The notes beneath the pieces are model-generated. The model was not told the DNA's origin. It made no database searches and saw only the letters and a program-made list of their open reading frames with translations. A stretch of 64,000 bases of DNA, taken from positions 607,219 to 671,218 of the forward strand of contig NZ_LMOV01000023.1 of the NCBI RefSeq assembly GCF_001424265.1, read 5' to 3'. Positions within the stretch are counted from its first letter, which is position 1, and each line of letters starts with the position of its first letter. The translations under genes and the position numbers were made by a program. This document shows positions 43,986 to 52,392 of the stretch, in pieces. Origin of the DNA: Acidovorax sp. Leaf160 (GTDB lineage Bacteria > Pseudomonadota > Gammaproteobacteria > Burkholderiales > Burkholderiaceae_C).

Positions 43986-46673
43986 TCACGCTGACGACGA
44001 AGGCACCAGCGCTTGCGCCAGCTGCCGCAGCTCCTGCGCCGGCATGGGCCGGCCCAGCAGATAGCCCTGGTACAGGTCGCAGCCGTGGCGTGCCAGGAAG
44101 TCGCGCTGCTCGGCGGTTTCCACGCCCTCGGCAATCACCTCCAGCTCCAGGTTGCGGGCCATGCCGATGATGGTCTGCACGATCACGTCGTCGGTGTGCC
44201 GCACGCCCAGGTTGCGCACGAACGACTGATCGATCTTGAGCTGGTGCAGCGGCAGCTGCGTGAGGTAGGCGAGCGAAGAGTTGCCGGTGCCGAAATCGTC
44301 CACCGAGAAGCGCACGCCCTTGGTGCGCAGCAGGTGCATCTTGGCGACCGTTTCCTCCACGTTGTCGAGCACCATCGACTCGGTCAGTTCCAGGTCGAGC
44401 AAGTGCGGGCGGATGCCCGTTTCCTGCAGGACCTGGATGACGCGCGGCACGAAGTCGGGCTGGTGGAACTGCCGCGCGCTCACGTTGACCGACAGGTGCA
44501 GATCGCGCAGCGTGGGCTCCTGCTGCCAGAGCGCCAGCTGTTCGCAGGCAGTGCGCAGCACCCACAGGCCCAGTGGAATGATGAATTCGCTGTCTTCGGC
44601 CACGCCGATGAACTGCCCGGGCAGCACCATGCCGCGCTGCGGGTGCTGCCAGCGCAGCAGCGCCTCGGCGCCCACCAGCGCGCCGGTCAGGGTGAACTGC
44701 GGCTGGTAGTGCAGCACGAACTGCCCGGCGGCCAGGCCCTCCTGCAGGTCGTGCTCCAGCCGGGCGCGCGCGCTGATCGCCTCCTGCATGCCGGGGTCGA
44801 AGAAGCACAGGCCGTTGCCGCGCTGCGCCTTCACCTGGTACATGGCGATGTCCGCCTGCTTGAGCAGCTCGGCGGCGGCCTGCGGCTTGTGGCCGAACAG
44901 GGTCGCGCCGATGCTGCAGCTGCTCTGGTGGCTGTAGGCGCCCAGCTGGTACGGGCGGTTGAGCTGGTGCAGGATCTTCTCGCCCGTGCGGCGGGCCGCC
45001 GCCGCGGCTTCGCCGTCGTGGGAAGACAGATCGCGCAGCATGACCACGAACTCATCGCCGCCCAGGCGTGCCACCGTGTCGGTGATGCCGACGCTGTCGG
45101 AGAGGCGGCGGGCCACCTGCTGCAGCAGCTGGTCGCCCACCTCGTGGCCCAGCGTGTCGTTGAGCGTCTTGAACTGGTCCAGGTCGAGGAACAGCAGCGC
45201 GCCGCGCTCGCCCGACCGCTCTGCAGCCGACTCGGCCTGGTGCAGGCGGTCCAGCAGCAGGCGGCGGTTCGGCAGACCGGTGAGCGGGTCGTAGAACGCC
45301 AGGTTCTCGATCTCGGCGGATGCGCGCCGCATGTCGGTGACGTCGTGGTACGAGATGACCATGCCGCCATCGGGCGTGGGGCGCTCGGTGATCTGGATGC
45401 AGTGGCCGTTGCGCATCTCCTGCTCGTGCGTGCCGCGGGGCGTGCGCTGCAGCATCAGGCGCTGCTCCACCCAGTGGCGCCGCTCGGCATCGCTTCCTTC
45501 GGGCACCTGGTACGGCGCGCAGAGACTGAGCAGTTCCGTGAACGGCATGCCCACCCGCAGCGAGGGCGTCGTCCACGGGTAGATTTCCTCGAAGCGCAGG
45601 TTCCACTGCCGCACGCGCTGTTCGGCGTCGAGCAACAGAAAGCCCGTCACCAGCGAAGACAGCGCCTGCTCCAGCGTGGCCTGCGACTGCGCCATCGCGC
45701 GCCGGGCGCGGTGCATGCGGTTGAGATAGGCCACCGAGAAGCCGGCGATGCCCAGCAGCGTGGCGCCGAACAGCAGCGCCACCAGGACGATGGTGTTGCG
45801 CTCAGAGCGCCAGTTGTCCAGCGCCTCGCGCAGCGGCAGGCTGGCGGAGATCCAGAGGTCCGGGTAGAGAATCGGCCGCGCCACCACCATGCCGGGCGTG
45901 CCCGACAGGCGCGTCGGCTGGTGCCAGCGCTGCACCTGCGGGCCGCTCACGCCATCGGGCGGCTGGGGCTGCTCGCCCAGCGGATGCACCGTGGCAGCGC
46001 GGCGCATCTCGCCGCGGCTGGAGATGCCCAGCAGCACGTCGCCAGCCCCGTGTTCCATGGTGACTTCGAGCGCCGGAATGTCGGTGCCCTGCATGAGCAC
46101 CGACACCAGCATGCTCGATGGCACCTGCGCCAACGCCAGCAGCCGCCGGCCGTTCGGCATCTGCACATGCCGCGCGAAGAAGATCACCCGCTCGGAGCTG
46201 GTGAAGCTGACCGTGGGGGCGCTGGCGACCAGCACGGGGGCGGCCTGGCCCATCGCTTCGTCGAAAAAGCCGGCCGGCAGGTCGCGCGCCGCATGCAGCC
46301 CGGCCTGGTCGGACGCGGCCACCACCGCACCGCCTTCGTCCATCAGCGCCACGTAGCGCACCATCAGGTTCTGCCGGGCGGCGCTGCGCAGCAACTGCCG
46401 CGCGCCCCGCCCGCCCAGCTCGGACCGCTGGCTGGTGGAAAGATCGAGCAGGTCGCCGGTGCTGGCCAGCAGCACGTCGAACGACAGCAGGGCGCGGTTC
46501 ATCGCCGACTCTGCGCCGGAGGCGAAGCGTCTGACCTGGTCTTCGCTTTCGGCGAGCGCGGTGTTGCGCGCATTCAGGATCAGCGAGGTGGCGGAAAGCA
46601 CCAGCGCGGCCAGCAGCAGGCCCACGCCGGTCCAGACCGCGAAGCGTGTGCGCGAGGCGGTGGGCACCATCAT
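43986..46673 (-). CDS. Membrane sensor with PAS, GGDEF and EAL domains
   Basis: An 895-residue cyclic-di-GMP enzyme. TM1 (about 12-34) and TM2 (about 293-317) enclose a ~260-residue periplasmic domain of dCache-like size. A PAS domain (about 330-450), GGDEF domain with intact GGDEF at 538-542, and EAL domain follow. The EAL catalytic set is complete: EAL at 670-672, LTES at 763-766, DDFGTG at 792-797, K813 and EGVE at 849-852. The RxxD inhibitory site is not present. Both activities are therefore possible. The ATG at 46673 overlaps the stop of an upstream TRAP-type binding protein, so the two are translationally coupled. Confidence 0.94.
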   Translation of the reverse strand: MMVPTASRTRFAVWTGVGLLLAALVLSATSLILNARNTALAESEDQVRRFASGAESAMNRALLSFDVLLASTGDLLDLSTSQRSELGGRGARQLLRSAARQNLMVRYVALMDEGGAVVAASDQAGLHAARDLPAGFFDEAMGQAAPVLVASAPTVSFTSSERVIFFARHVQMPNGRRLLALAQVPSSMLVSVLMQGTDIPALEVTMEHGAGDVLLGISSRGEMRRAATVHPLGEQPQPPDGVSGPQVQRWHQPTRLSGTPGMVVARPILYPDLWISASLPLREALDNWRSERNTIVLVALLFGATLLGIAGFSVAYLNRMHRARRAMAQSQATLEQALSSLVTGFLLLDAEQRVRQWNLRFEEIYPWTTPSLRVGMPFTELLSLCAPYQVPEGSDAERRHWVEQRLMLQRTPRGTHEQEMRNGHCIQITERPTPDGGMVISYHDVTDMRRASAEIENLAFYDPLTGLPNRRLLLDRLHQAESAAERSGERGALLFLDLDQFKTLNDTLGHEVGDQLLQQVARRLSDSVGITDTVARLGGDEFVVMLRDLSSHDGEAAAAARRTGEKILHQLNRPYQLGAYSHQSSCSIGATLFGHKPQAAAELLKQADIAMYQVKAQRGNGLCFFDPGMQEAISARARLEHDLQEGLAAGQFVLHYQPQFTLTGALVGAEALLRWQHPQRGMVLPGQFIGVAEDSEFIIPLGLWVLRTACEQLALWQQEPTLRDLHLSVNVSARQFHQPDFVPRVIQVLQETGIRPHLLDLELTESMVLDNVEETVAKMHLLRTKGVRFSVDDFGTGNSSLAYLTQLPLHQLKIDQSFVRNLGVRHTDDVIVQTIIGMARNLELEVIAEGVETAEQRDFLARHGCDLYQGYLLGRPMPAQELRQLAQALVPSSSA

Positions 46674-47857
46674 CGGGCGGCAGCCCGGGGGCCGGCCTGG
46701 CTGCCGGACGGGCTGTGGGCTCCAATGGTGCGTTCCCAGATCTCGTCGCAGTTCACGGCACAGCGGCGGCGCCACTTGGGCAGCACCGAGGTGCGGAACA
46801 CCTCCAGGCGGCGGCGATCGTCGCGCTCGGAGACGGGCACCAGCACCATGGCGCCCTTGCGGCCGTCCCGGCAGCTGGCCTGGCCCGTGTTGCAGGCGAT
46901 GCCTTGCGCCGTCTCGCGCTCGGCCTGGGCCCAGACGGCCTCCTGCAGGCGGCCCAGTTCGGTGCGCAGCAGCGTTCGCGCGTCGGCCGGCAAGGCGTTC
47001 CACGCCGCGCGGTTGGCCCCGAAGACGGCCATGCCCCAGTTGAGCGGCAGCGGGTAGAGGAACGAGGCCACCGTGTCCAGCCCCAGCGTGTTGCCCGACA
47101 TGGCGCCGGTGACCGCGCAGTCCACGTCGCCGGACTCCAGGCTGGAGCGTTGCTGCGCGAAGGCCGTCACCACCGGTTCGGCGCCCAGCGCGGCGACGAA
47201 GTCGGCCTGCGCCGGCGACGACACGCGCACCCGCCGGCCGGCCAGGTCGTCCAGCCGGGTCAGCGTTTTCTTGCAGAAGACGACCTGCGCCGGATAGACG
47301 TACACCGCCAGCACCTCCACGCCGTGCTCCTCGCGGAGCGCTTCCTCCAGGTAGGGGCGGAAAGCCGCGGACGCCCGCCGCAGGCTGGCGATGTCGGCGC
47401 TCAGGCCGGGCAGATCCACGGCGGTGTATTGCGGATATTGGGCGGAAAAAGAACTCATCAGCGCGGTTCCAAACGGAACCACGCCCAACTGCAGCAGGCG
47501 CAGCATTTCCACGCCGGGCACGCCGGCGCGGTCGAAGGGGACGATGTCCGCGACCAGCCGCCCGCCGCTGAGCCGGGAAAGGTCGCGGGTCCAGAAGGGT
47601 TCCTCGAACTGCGTGTACTGCGTGACCAGGCCCAGCCCGCCCACCACCCGCAGCCGGATGGGCGCGTCAGGATTGCGCTGGGCGCGCGGCCGGGGCGCGC
47701 CCGGCTTGGCGGCCGTCGCCGGCGCCACCGCCCCCGGCGCGCCGGTGGAGCCGACCCCGTCCTGGCCCGACGCCACCCAGGGCCACAGGGCAAGGCAGCC
47801 GCACAGTGCGAACAGGCGCACTGCGGGGGGAATCGACAGGAAGAACGGCAGCCGCAT
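46670..47857 (-). CDS. Periplasmic TRAP-type (DctP-like) binding protein, orphan
   Basis: A 395-residue protein with a signal peptide (about 1-32) and a Pro/Ala-rich linker. A DctP-like fold follows: GGRLVADIVPFDRAGVPGVEMLRLLQLG, then LAGRRVRVSSPAQADFVAALGAEPV with the ligand-carboxylate Arg position, then ESGDVDCAVTGAMSGNTLGL. Two cysteine-rich loops near the C-terminus (CNTGQASC; RRCAVNC) are unusual and may form disulfides. The ATG at 47857 follows GAGGA; an in-frame GTG lies 3 bp upstream. No TRAP permease is near; the gene is fused by overlap to a GGDEF-EAL sensor. Confidence 0.82.
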   Translation of the reverse strand: MRLPFFLSIPPAVRLFALCGCLALWPWVASGQDGVGSTGAPGAVAPATAAKPGAPRPRAQRNPDAPIRLRVVGGLGLVTQYTQFEEPFWTRDLSRLSGGRLVADIVPFDRAGVPGVEMLRLLQLGVVPFGTALMSSFSAQYPQYTAVDLPGLSADIASLRRASAAFRPYLEEALREEHGVEVLAVYVYPAQVVFCKKTLTRLDDLAGRRVRVSSPAQADFVAALGAEPVVTAFAQQRSSLESGDVDCAVTGAMSGNTLGLDTVASFLYPLPLNWGMAVFGANRAAWNALPADARTLLRTELGRLQEAVWAQAERETAQGIACNTGQASCRDGRKGAMVLVPVSERDDRRRLEVFRTSVLPKWRRRCAVNCDEIWERTIGAHSPSGSQAGPRAAAR

Positions 47858-47957
47858 CACACATCCTCAGGATTGGGTCGAAGAACGAATCAACCGCGGC
47901 CATTGTGGTCCGATTCGGCGCCGTCAACGCCGCAAAAAACGGCACAAAACGGCAAGT

Positions 47958-48788
47958 TCAGAACGTGCCGGGATAGGCGCCGCCGTCCGCCAGCACGTTC
48001 TGACCCGTCATGTAGCCGGCATGCACGCTGCAGAGAAACGCGCAGATGGCGCCGAATTCCTGCGGGGTACCGTAGCGCCCCGCCGGGATGGCGGCCTGCT
48101 GGCTGCGGCGCACGTCGTCCACGCTCTTGCCCGACTTCGACGAAGCGGCCTGCACGGTGGCGGCCAGGCGGTCGGTGTCGAACTTGCCCGGCAGCAGGTT
48201 GTTGATGGTGACCCCCCGGGCCGCGATGCCGCTGCGGGAGGCCCCCGCGACGAAGCCCGTCAGCCCGCTGCGCGCCCCGTTGGACAGGCCCAGGATGTCG
48301 ATGGGCGCCTTCACCGCGCTGGACGTAATGTTGACAATGCGCCCGAAACCGCGCTCGGCCATGCCGTCCACGGTGGCCTTGATGAGTTCGATGGGAGTCA
48401 GCATGTTGGCGTCCACGGCCCGGATCCAGGCGTCCCGGTCCCAGTCGCGGAAGTCGCCCGTGGGCGGCCCGCCGGCGTTGGTCACCACGATGTCGAATGC
48501 CGTGCCCGGGCCGCCTGCCACGCCGAACGCGGCCGATCGGCCTTGCGGCGTGGTGATGTCGGCCGCCACCGCCAGCACTTCAGGCTGAGGGCCTTTCAGC
48601 CCGCCAGCCCTGGTGGCGTCAGCACCTGCCGCTATCAAATAAGTAGCAGCTTCATTCAGCGCGTCCCCATTGCGCGCATTGATGACGACGTTGACGCCTT
48701 CGCGCACCAGCGCCTCGGCGCAGCCCAGGCCCAGCCCCTTGCTCGCGCCGCAGACCAGCGCCCATTTTCCGGCAATACCAAAATCCAT
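47958..48788 (-). CDS. Atypical short-chain dehydrogenase/reductase-like protein
   Basis: A 276-residue Rossmann protein. The cofactor motif is GASKGLGLG near residue 14 and NAG is near 99. The catalytic Ser is in VNITSSAV, but the usual YxxxK is replaced (LGLSNGARSG: Leu for Tyr, Ala for Lys), as in the BKR-like SDR subgroup lacking the standard tetrad. Its enzymatic activity is therefore uncertain. A palindrome copy (48631-48647) lies in an in-frame insertion around residue 50, between NEAA and VLAVAADI. The ATG at 48788 is clear. Confidence 0.88.
   Translation of the reverse strand: MDFGIAGKWALVCGASKGLGLGCAEALVREGVNVVINARNGDALNEAATYLIAAGADATRAGGLKGPQPEVLAVAADITTPQGRSAAFGVAGGPGTAFDIVVTNAGGPPTGDFRDWDRDAWIRAVDANMLTPIELIKATVDGMAERGFGRIVNITSSAVKAPIDILGLSNGARSGLTGFVAGASRSGIAARGVTINNLLPGKFDTDRLAATVQAASSKSGKSVDDVRRSQQAAIPAGRYGTPQEFGAICAFLCSVHAGYMTGQNVLADGGAYPGTF
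48631..48647. repeat. 17-nt AT-rich palindrome, copy 7 (inside the SDR-like gene)
   Basis: GCTATCAAATAAGTAGC on the plus strand, arms GCTA/TAGC. On the gene strand it reads GCT-ACT-TAT-TTG-ATA-GC. Confidence 0.85.
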
Positions 48789-48933
48789 ATTCCGTGTGCT
48801 CCGTTGATTAGTGGTGGCAGGTGGCGTCCCGTGCCGGGCGCCTCTGGTTAACAAAGATGATAGTGCGCGCCGCAGGCCCGACAAGCGGGCTGCGGCGTCT
48901 TTCCGCCAGTCGCGGCCGGGCCGGGCCGCAGGC

Positions 48934-49926
48934 TCAGGCCGCGGGCCGACGCGCCAGCCGGGTGAAGACGTAGATGCCGGCGAGCACCAGGCCGGTGCCG
49001 GCTGCGACGGTGGGCGTGAACGGTTCGCCCAGCAGCCACACGCCCATGAGAATGGTGGAGAGCGGCCCGACCATGCCGGTCTGCGCCGTGAGGTCGGCGC
49101 CGATGCGTTCGATGGCCAGCATGATCAGCAGCACCGGCACCGCCGTGCAGAGGATGGCGTTCAGCACCGACAGCCACACCACTTCGGGTGCCACCAGCGC
49201 GGCGGAAAGCGGCCGCAGCACGGCGAACTGCAGCAGGCAGCACAGGCACGCCACGGTGGTCGCCAGCCCCACCAGCCGCAAAGCGCCCAGGCGGCGCACC
49301 ATCTCGCCGCTGTAGACCAGGTAGACGGCATAGCTCACCGCCGAGAGGAACACCAGCAGCACGCCCCAGGCGACATGGGTGCCCTGCAGGCTGGCTTCGG
49401 AGCCGAACACCAGCAGCACGCCGCAGTAGCTGATGCCCATGCCCACCATCTGCGGCCAGCGCACCCGGCGCCCGTACAGCAGCCAGCCGAGCAGCACGAC
49501 CAGGGTGGGATTGAGGTAGAGGATCAGCCGCTCCAGGCTGGCGCTGATGTAGGCCAGGCCGGCGAAGTCCAGGAAGCTGGCGAGGTAGTAGCCGGTGAAG
49601 CCCAGCCAGGCCACGCCCGCCCAGTCGCGCCGGGTGAGCGGCGCGCGCCCCCGGCTGGCCCACCACGCCATGGCCGCGAAGATGGGCAGCGCAAACAGCA
49701 TGCGATACATGATGAGCGTGACCGCATCCACCCCGTGCCGGTAGGCCAGCTTGACGATGATCGCCTTGCCGCTGAAGGCGATGGCGCCCAGGAAGGCGAG
49801 CAGCAGCCCGGTGGCCTGCGAAGGCGGCACAGGCGATGGCGACGGTGGCGACGGAACCGGCGGCGGAGCCGGCGTGGGTGGGGGCGAGGCAGGCAAGGTG
49901 GTGGGTTCCGTTAGGCGGCGGCGCAT
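48934..49926 (-). CDS. EamA-family DMT transporter
   Basis: A 330-residue inner-membrane protein with ten predicted helices. The first repeat shows ATGLLLAFLGAIAFSGKAII and LERLILYLNPTLVVLLGW, and the second has IGADLTAQTGMVGPLSTILMG. A Pro/Ser/Thr-rich N-terminal tail (about 1-37) precedes the first helix. The ATG at 49926 is preferred over a longer frame starting at 49986. The substrate is unknown. It stands alone between the SDR-like and tctA genes. Confidence 0.92.
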   Translation of the reverse strand: MRRRLTEPTTLPASPPPTPAPPPVPSPPSPSPVPPSQATGLLLAFLGAIAFSGKAIIVKLAYRHGVDAVTLIMYRMLFALPIFAAMAWWASRGRAPLTRRDWAGVAWLGFTGYYLASFLDFAGLAYISASLERLILYLNPTLVVLLGWLLYGRRVRWPQMVGMGISYCGVLLVFGSEASLQGTHVAWGVLLVFLSAVSYAVYLVYSGEMVRRLGALRLVGLATTVACLCCLLQFAVLRPLSAALVAPEVVWLSVLNAILCTAVPVLLIMLAIERIGADLTAQTGMVGPLSTILMGVWLLGEPFTPTVAAGTGLVLAGIYVFTRLARRPAA

Positions 49927-50067
49927 CGGCGGGCGGGGCCTGCCGCATTGTCCGCGCCTGCCTGCCCGCCCAAAGCAAAACGGCACCCGAAGGTGCCGTC
50001 TCGATGGGCCAGCCCAGCCGTCGCGGTTCAGGACGGCGGCGGCGGGCGGCCGGTTGGCCGCGGATCG

Positions 50068-51579
50068 TCAGTCTTCGACGAAGGCCTCTTCCCGCTTGTT
50101 CTTCACGGCCGGCAGCAGCACGATGATGAGCAGCAGCACGGCGGCGACCAGCAGGCCGGCGGAGATCGGACGCGTGACGAACACGCTCCAGTCGCCGCGC
50201 GACAGCAGCAGGGCCCGGCGCAGGTTCTCTTCCATCATCGGCCCCAGGATGAAGCCCAGCAGCAGCGGCGCGGGTTCGGTGCCCAGCTTGTGGAACACGT
50301 AGCCGATGAAGCCGAAGATGCCGACCAGCCACACGTCGAACGTGTTGTTGTTGGTGCCGTACACACCCACCGCGCAGAACAGCACGATGGAGGGGAACAG
50401 CCAGCGGTAGGGCACCGTCAGCAGCTTGATCCACATGCCGATCAGCGGCAGGTTCAGGATGATCAGCATCGCGTTGCCGAGCCACATCGAGGCGATCAGG
50501 CCCCAGAACAGTTCGGGGTTGCTGGTCATCACCTGGGGACCAGGCTGGATGTTGTGGATCGTCATGGCACCCACCATCAGCGCCATCACGGCGTTGGGGG
50601 GAATGCCCAGCGTCAGCAGCGGGATGAAGGAGGTCTGCGCACCGGCGTTGTTGGCCGACTCGGGAGCCGCCACGCCGCGGATGTTGCCCTTGCCGAAGGG
50701 CACTTCGCCCGGTTGCAGCTTGGTCTTCTTCTCGATGGTGTAGGCCGCGAAGGCCGCCAGCAGCGCACCGCCGCCGGGCAGGATGCCCAGTGCCGAACCC
50801 AGCGCCGTGCCGCGCAGCACCGCGGGAATCATGCGCTTGAAGTCCTCCTTGGTGGGGAACAGGCCCTGCACCTTGGCGGTGAACACCTCGCGGTCTTCTT
50901 CCGGCTTGGACAGGTTGGCGATGATTTCACCGTAGCCGAACACGCCCATGGCGATCACGACGAAGTTGATGCCGTCGGTCAGTTCGGGAATGTCGAAGCT
51001 GTAGCGGGCGACGCCCGAGTTCACGTCGGTACCCACCAGGCCCAGCAGCAGGCCCAGCACGATCATCGACACTGCCTTGAGCAGCGAGCCGGAAGCCAGC
51101 ACCACGGCACCGATCAGGCCCAGCACCATCAGCGAGAAGTATTCGGCGGGGCCGAACTTGAAGGCGACTTCGGTCAGCGGCGGTGCGAAGGCGGCCAGGA
51201 TCAGCGTGCCCACGCAACCAGCGAAGAAGGAACCCAGGCCGGCCGCGGCGAGCGCCGGGCCCGCCCGGCCCTTGCGCGCCATCTGGTAGCCGTCGATCAC
51301 GGTCACCACCGAGGATGACTCGCCCGGCAGGTTCACCAGAATGGCGGTGGTGGAGCCCCCGTACTGGGCGCCGTAGTAGATGCCGGCCAGCATGATCAGC
51401 GCGGCCACGGGAGGCAGCGCGTAGGTGGCGGGCAGCAGCATGGCGATGGTGGCCACGGGGCCGATGCCCGGCAGCACGCCGATCAGCGTGCCCAAGATAC
51501 AGCCGATCAGGCAGTAAATCAGGTTCTGGAAGGTGAAGGCGACGCCGAAGCCGGTCGCCAGGTTGTCAAACAATTCCAT
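50068..51579 (-). CDS. tctA: Tripartite tricarboxylate transporter large permease TctA
   Basis: A 503-residue inner-membrane protein with about 12 helices. Signatures are GVLPGIGPVATIAMLLPAT, GGSTTAILVNLPGESSSVVT and GILPGGGALLAAFAAYTIEKKT, the paired PGxGP motifs of TctA. The ATG at 51579 follows AGGAGC. It is preceded by tctB 18 bp upstream in the operon. The binding protein (tctC) is not adjacent, as is common in Comamonadaceae, which have many orphan TctC paralogues. Confidence 0.96.
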   Translation of the reverse strand: MELFDNLATGFGVAFTFQNLIYCLIGCILGTLIGVLPGIGPVATIAMLLPATYALPPVAALIMLAGIYYGAQYGGSTTAILVNLPGESSSVVTVIDGYQMARKGRAGPALAAAGLGSFFAGCVGTLILAAFAPPLTEVAFKFGPAEYFSLMVLGLIGAVVLASGSLLKAVSMIVLGLLLGLVGTDVNSGVARYSFDIPELTDGINFVVIAMGVFGYGEIIANLSKPEEDREVFTAKVQGLFPTKEDFKRMIPAVLRGTALGSALGILPGGGALLAAFAAYTIEKKTKLQPGEVPFGKGNIRGVAAPESANNAGAQTSFIPLLTLGIPPNAVMALMVGAMTIHNIQPGPQVMTSNPELFWGLIASMWLGNAMLIILNLPLIGMWIKLLTVPYRWLFPSIVLFCAVGVYGTNNNTFDVWLVGIFGFIGYVFHKLGTEPAPLLLGFILGPMMEENLRRALLLSRGDWSVFVTRPISAGLLVAAVLLLIIVLLPAVKNKREEAFVED

Positions 51580-51597
51580 GGTTATCGATGCTCCTGC

Positions 51598-52086
51598 TTA
51601 ACCCGAAATGAAACTGGGCCACACAGGGAACTGCAGCTTCAGCGCCCACACGAAAGCCACGTAGCTGCCCACCGCCAGCACCGTGGCGAGGATGAACACC
51701 TCCTTGGCATTGAAGGTGTCTCCCGCCAGACTGGCGATGAACACCAGCCCGTAGATCGCCACGATCAGGCCCATGGCCGGCACGCCGAAGCTCGGCAGGC
51801 CCGCCAGCAGCACGCCGAAGGCAAAGTTGGAAGCCAGGATGAAGAAGATCTGCTTCCAGGCCCATTTGCCGATCTTGTCGCCGCCGGCGCTTTCCACCAC
51901 GGTGGAATAGAACACGATGGCGCTGCCCAGCACGGCCAGCAGAATGCCCAGGATGAGCGGGAAGTAACCGGGCCCCATGCGGGCGCCACTGCCGACGGTG
52001 TAGTTGCTGGCACCCACGGCAAAGGCGACGCCGATGCCCATGAACATCAGCCCCGAGAAAAAGTCTTTCTGACTCTTGATTTTCAC
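51598..52086 (-). CDS. tctB: Tripartite tricarboxylate transporter small permease TctB
   Basis: A 162-residue, four-helix inner-membrane subunit (DUF1468/TctB family) with GLMFMGIGVAFAVGASNY and GARMGPGYFPLILGILLAVLG, the conserved GPGYFP motif. The start is GTG at 52086, fixed by AAGGAGG seven bases upstream. It is the first gene of the tctBA operon. The region upstream, 52087-52379, has no gene. Confidence 0.95.
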   Translation of the reverse strand: MKIKSQKDFFSGLMFMGIGVAFAVGASNYTVGSGARMGPGYFPLILGILLAVLGSAIVFYSTVVESAGGDKIGKWAWKQIFFILASNFAFGVLLAGLPSFGVPAMGLIVAIYGLVFIASLAGDTFNAKEVFILATVLAVGSYVAFVWALKLQFPVWPSFISG

Positions 52087-52322
52087 GAAAAAGCCTCCTT
52101 ACGCGAACTTGACGGGCGATTGTGCAGTTGGCCCCTTCCGCGTGCGTTGTGGATACCACCTACCGGGGACCTAGGGAAAACCGCAGGGCCCCACCGCAGG
52201 CGGGGCGGCGGGGCCTGCGCCGTTGCCGCGTGCAGCGATGGCGGCGGTGGTCGGCAGGCGCGGGCCCAGGCGCTCGGGAAGAGCGAGCGGGGGCGGCGCG
52301 GCAACGCCGGCCGGTCCGCTCC

Positions 52323-52392
52323 ATGCGACTCAAGGCGACTCAATGCAAGTCAAGGCAACTCAATGCGGCGCAGTGCCGCTCAGTGCCGCTCG
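52323..52392. repeat. Degenerate 20-bp/10-bp tandem repeats at the gspE 3' end
   Basis: ATGCGACTCAAGGCGACTCA and ATGCAAGTCAAGGCAACTCA (52323-52362, three mismatches) are followed by three related decamers that run across the stop codon of the GspE-type gene (52380). Confidence 0.75.

Noticed and set aside
44013..47057. A 1,014-residue frame opposite the GGDEF-EAL gene
   Set aside because: It is the antisense shadow of a gene with complete catalytic motifs; its translation has no recognisable domain and is a typical high-GC antisense frame.
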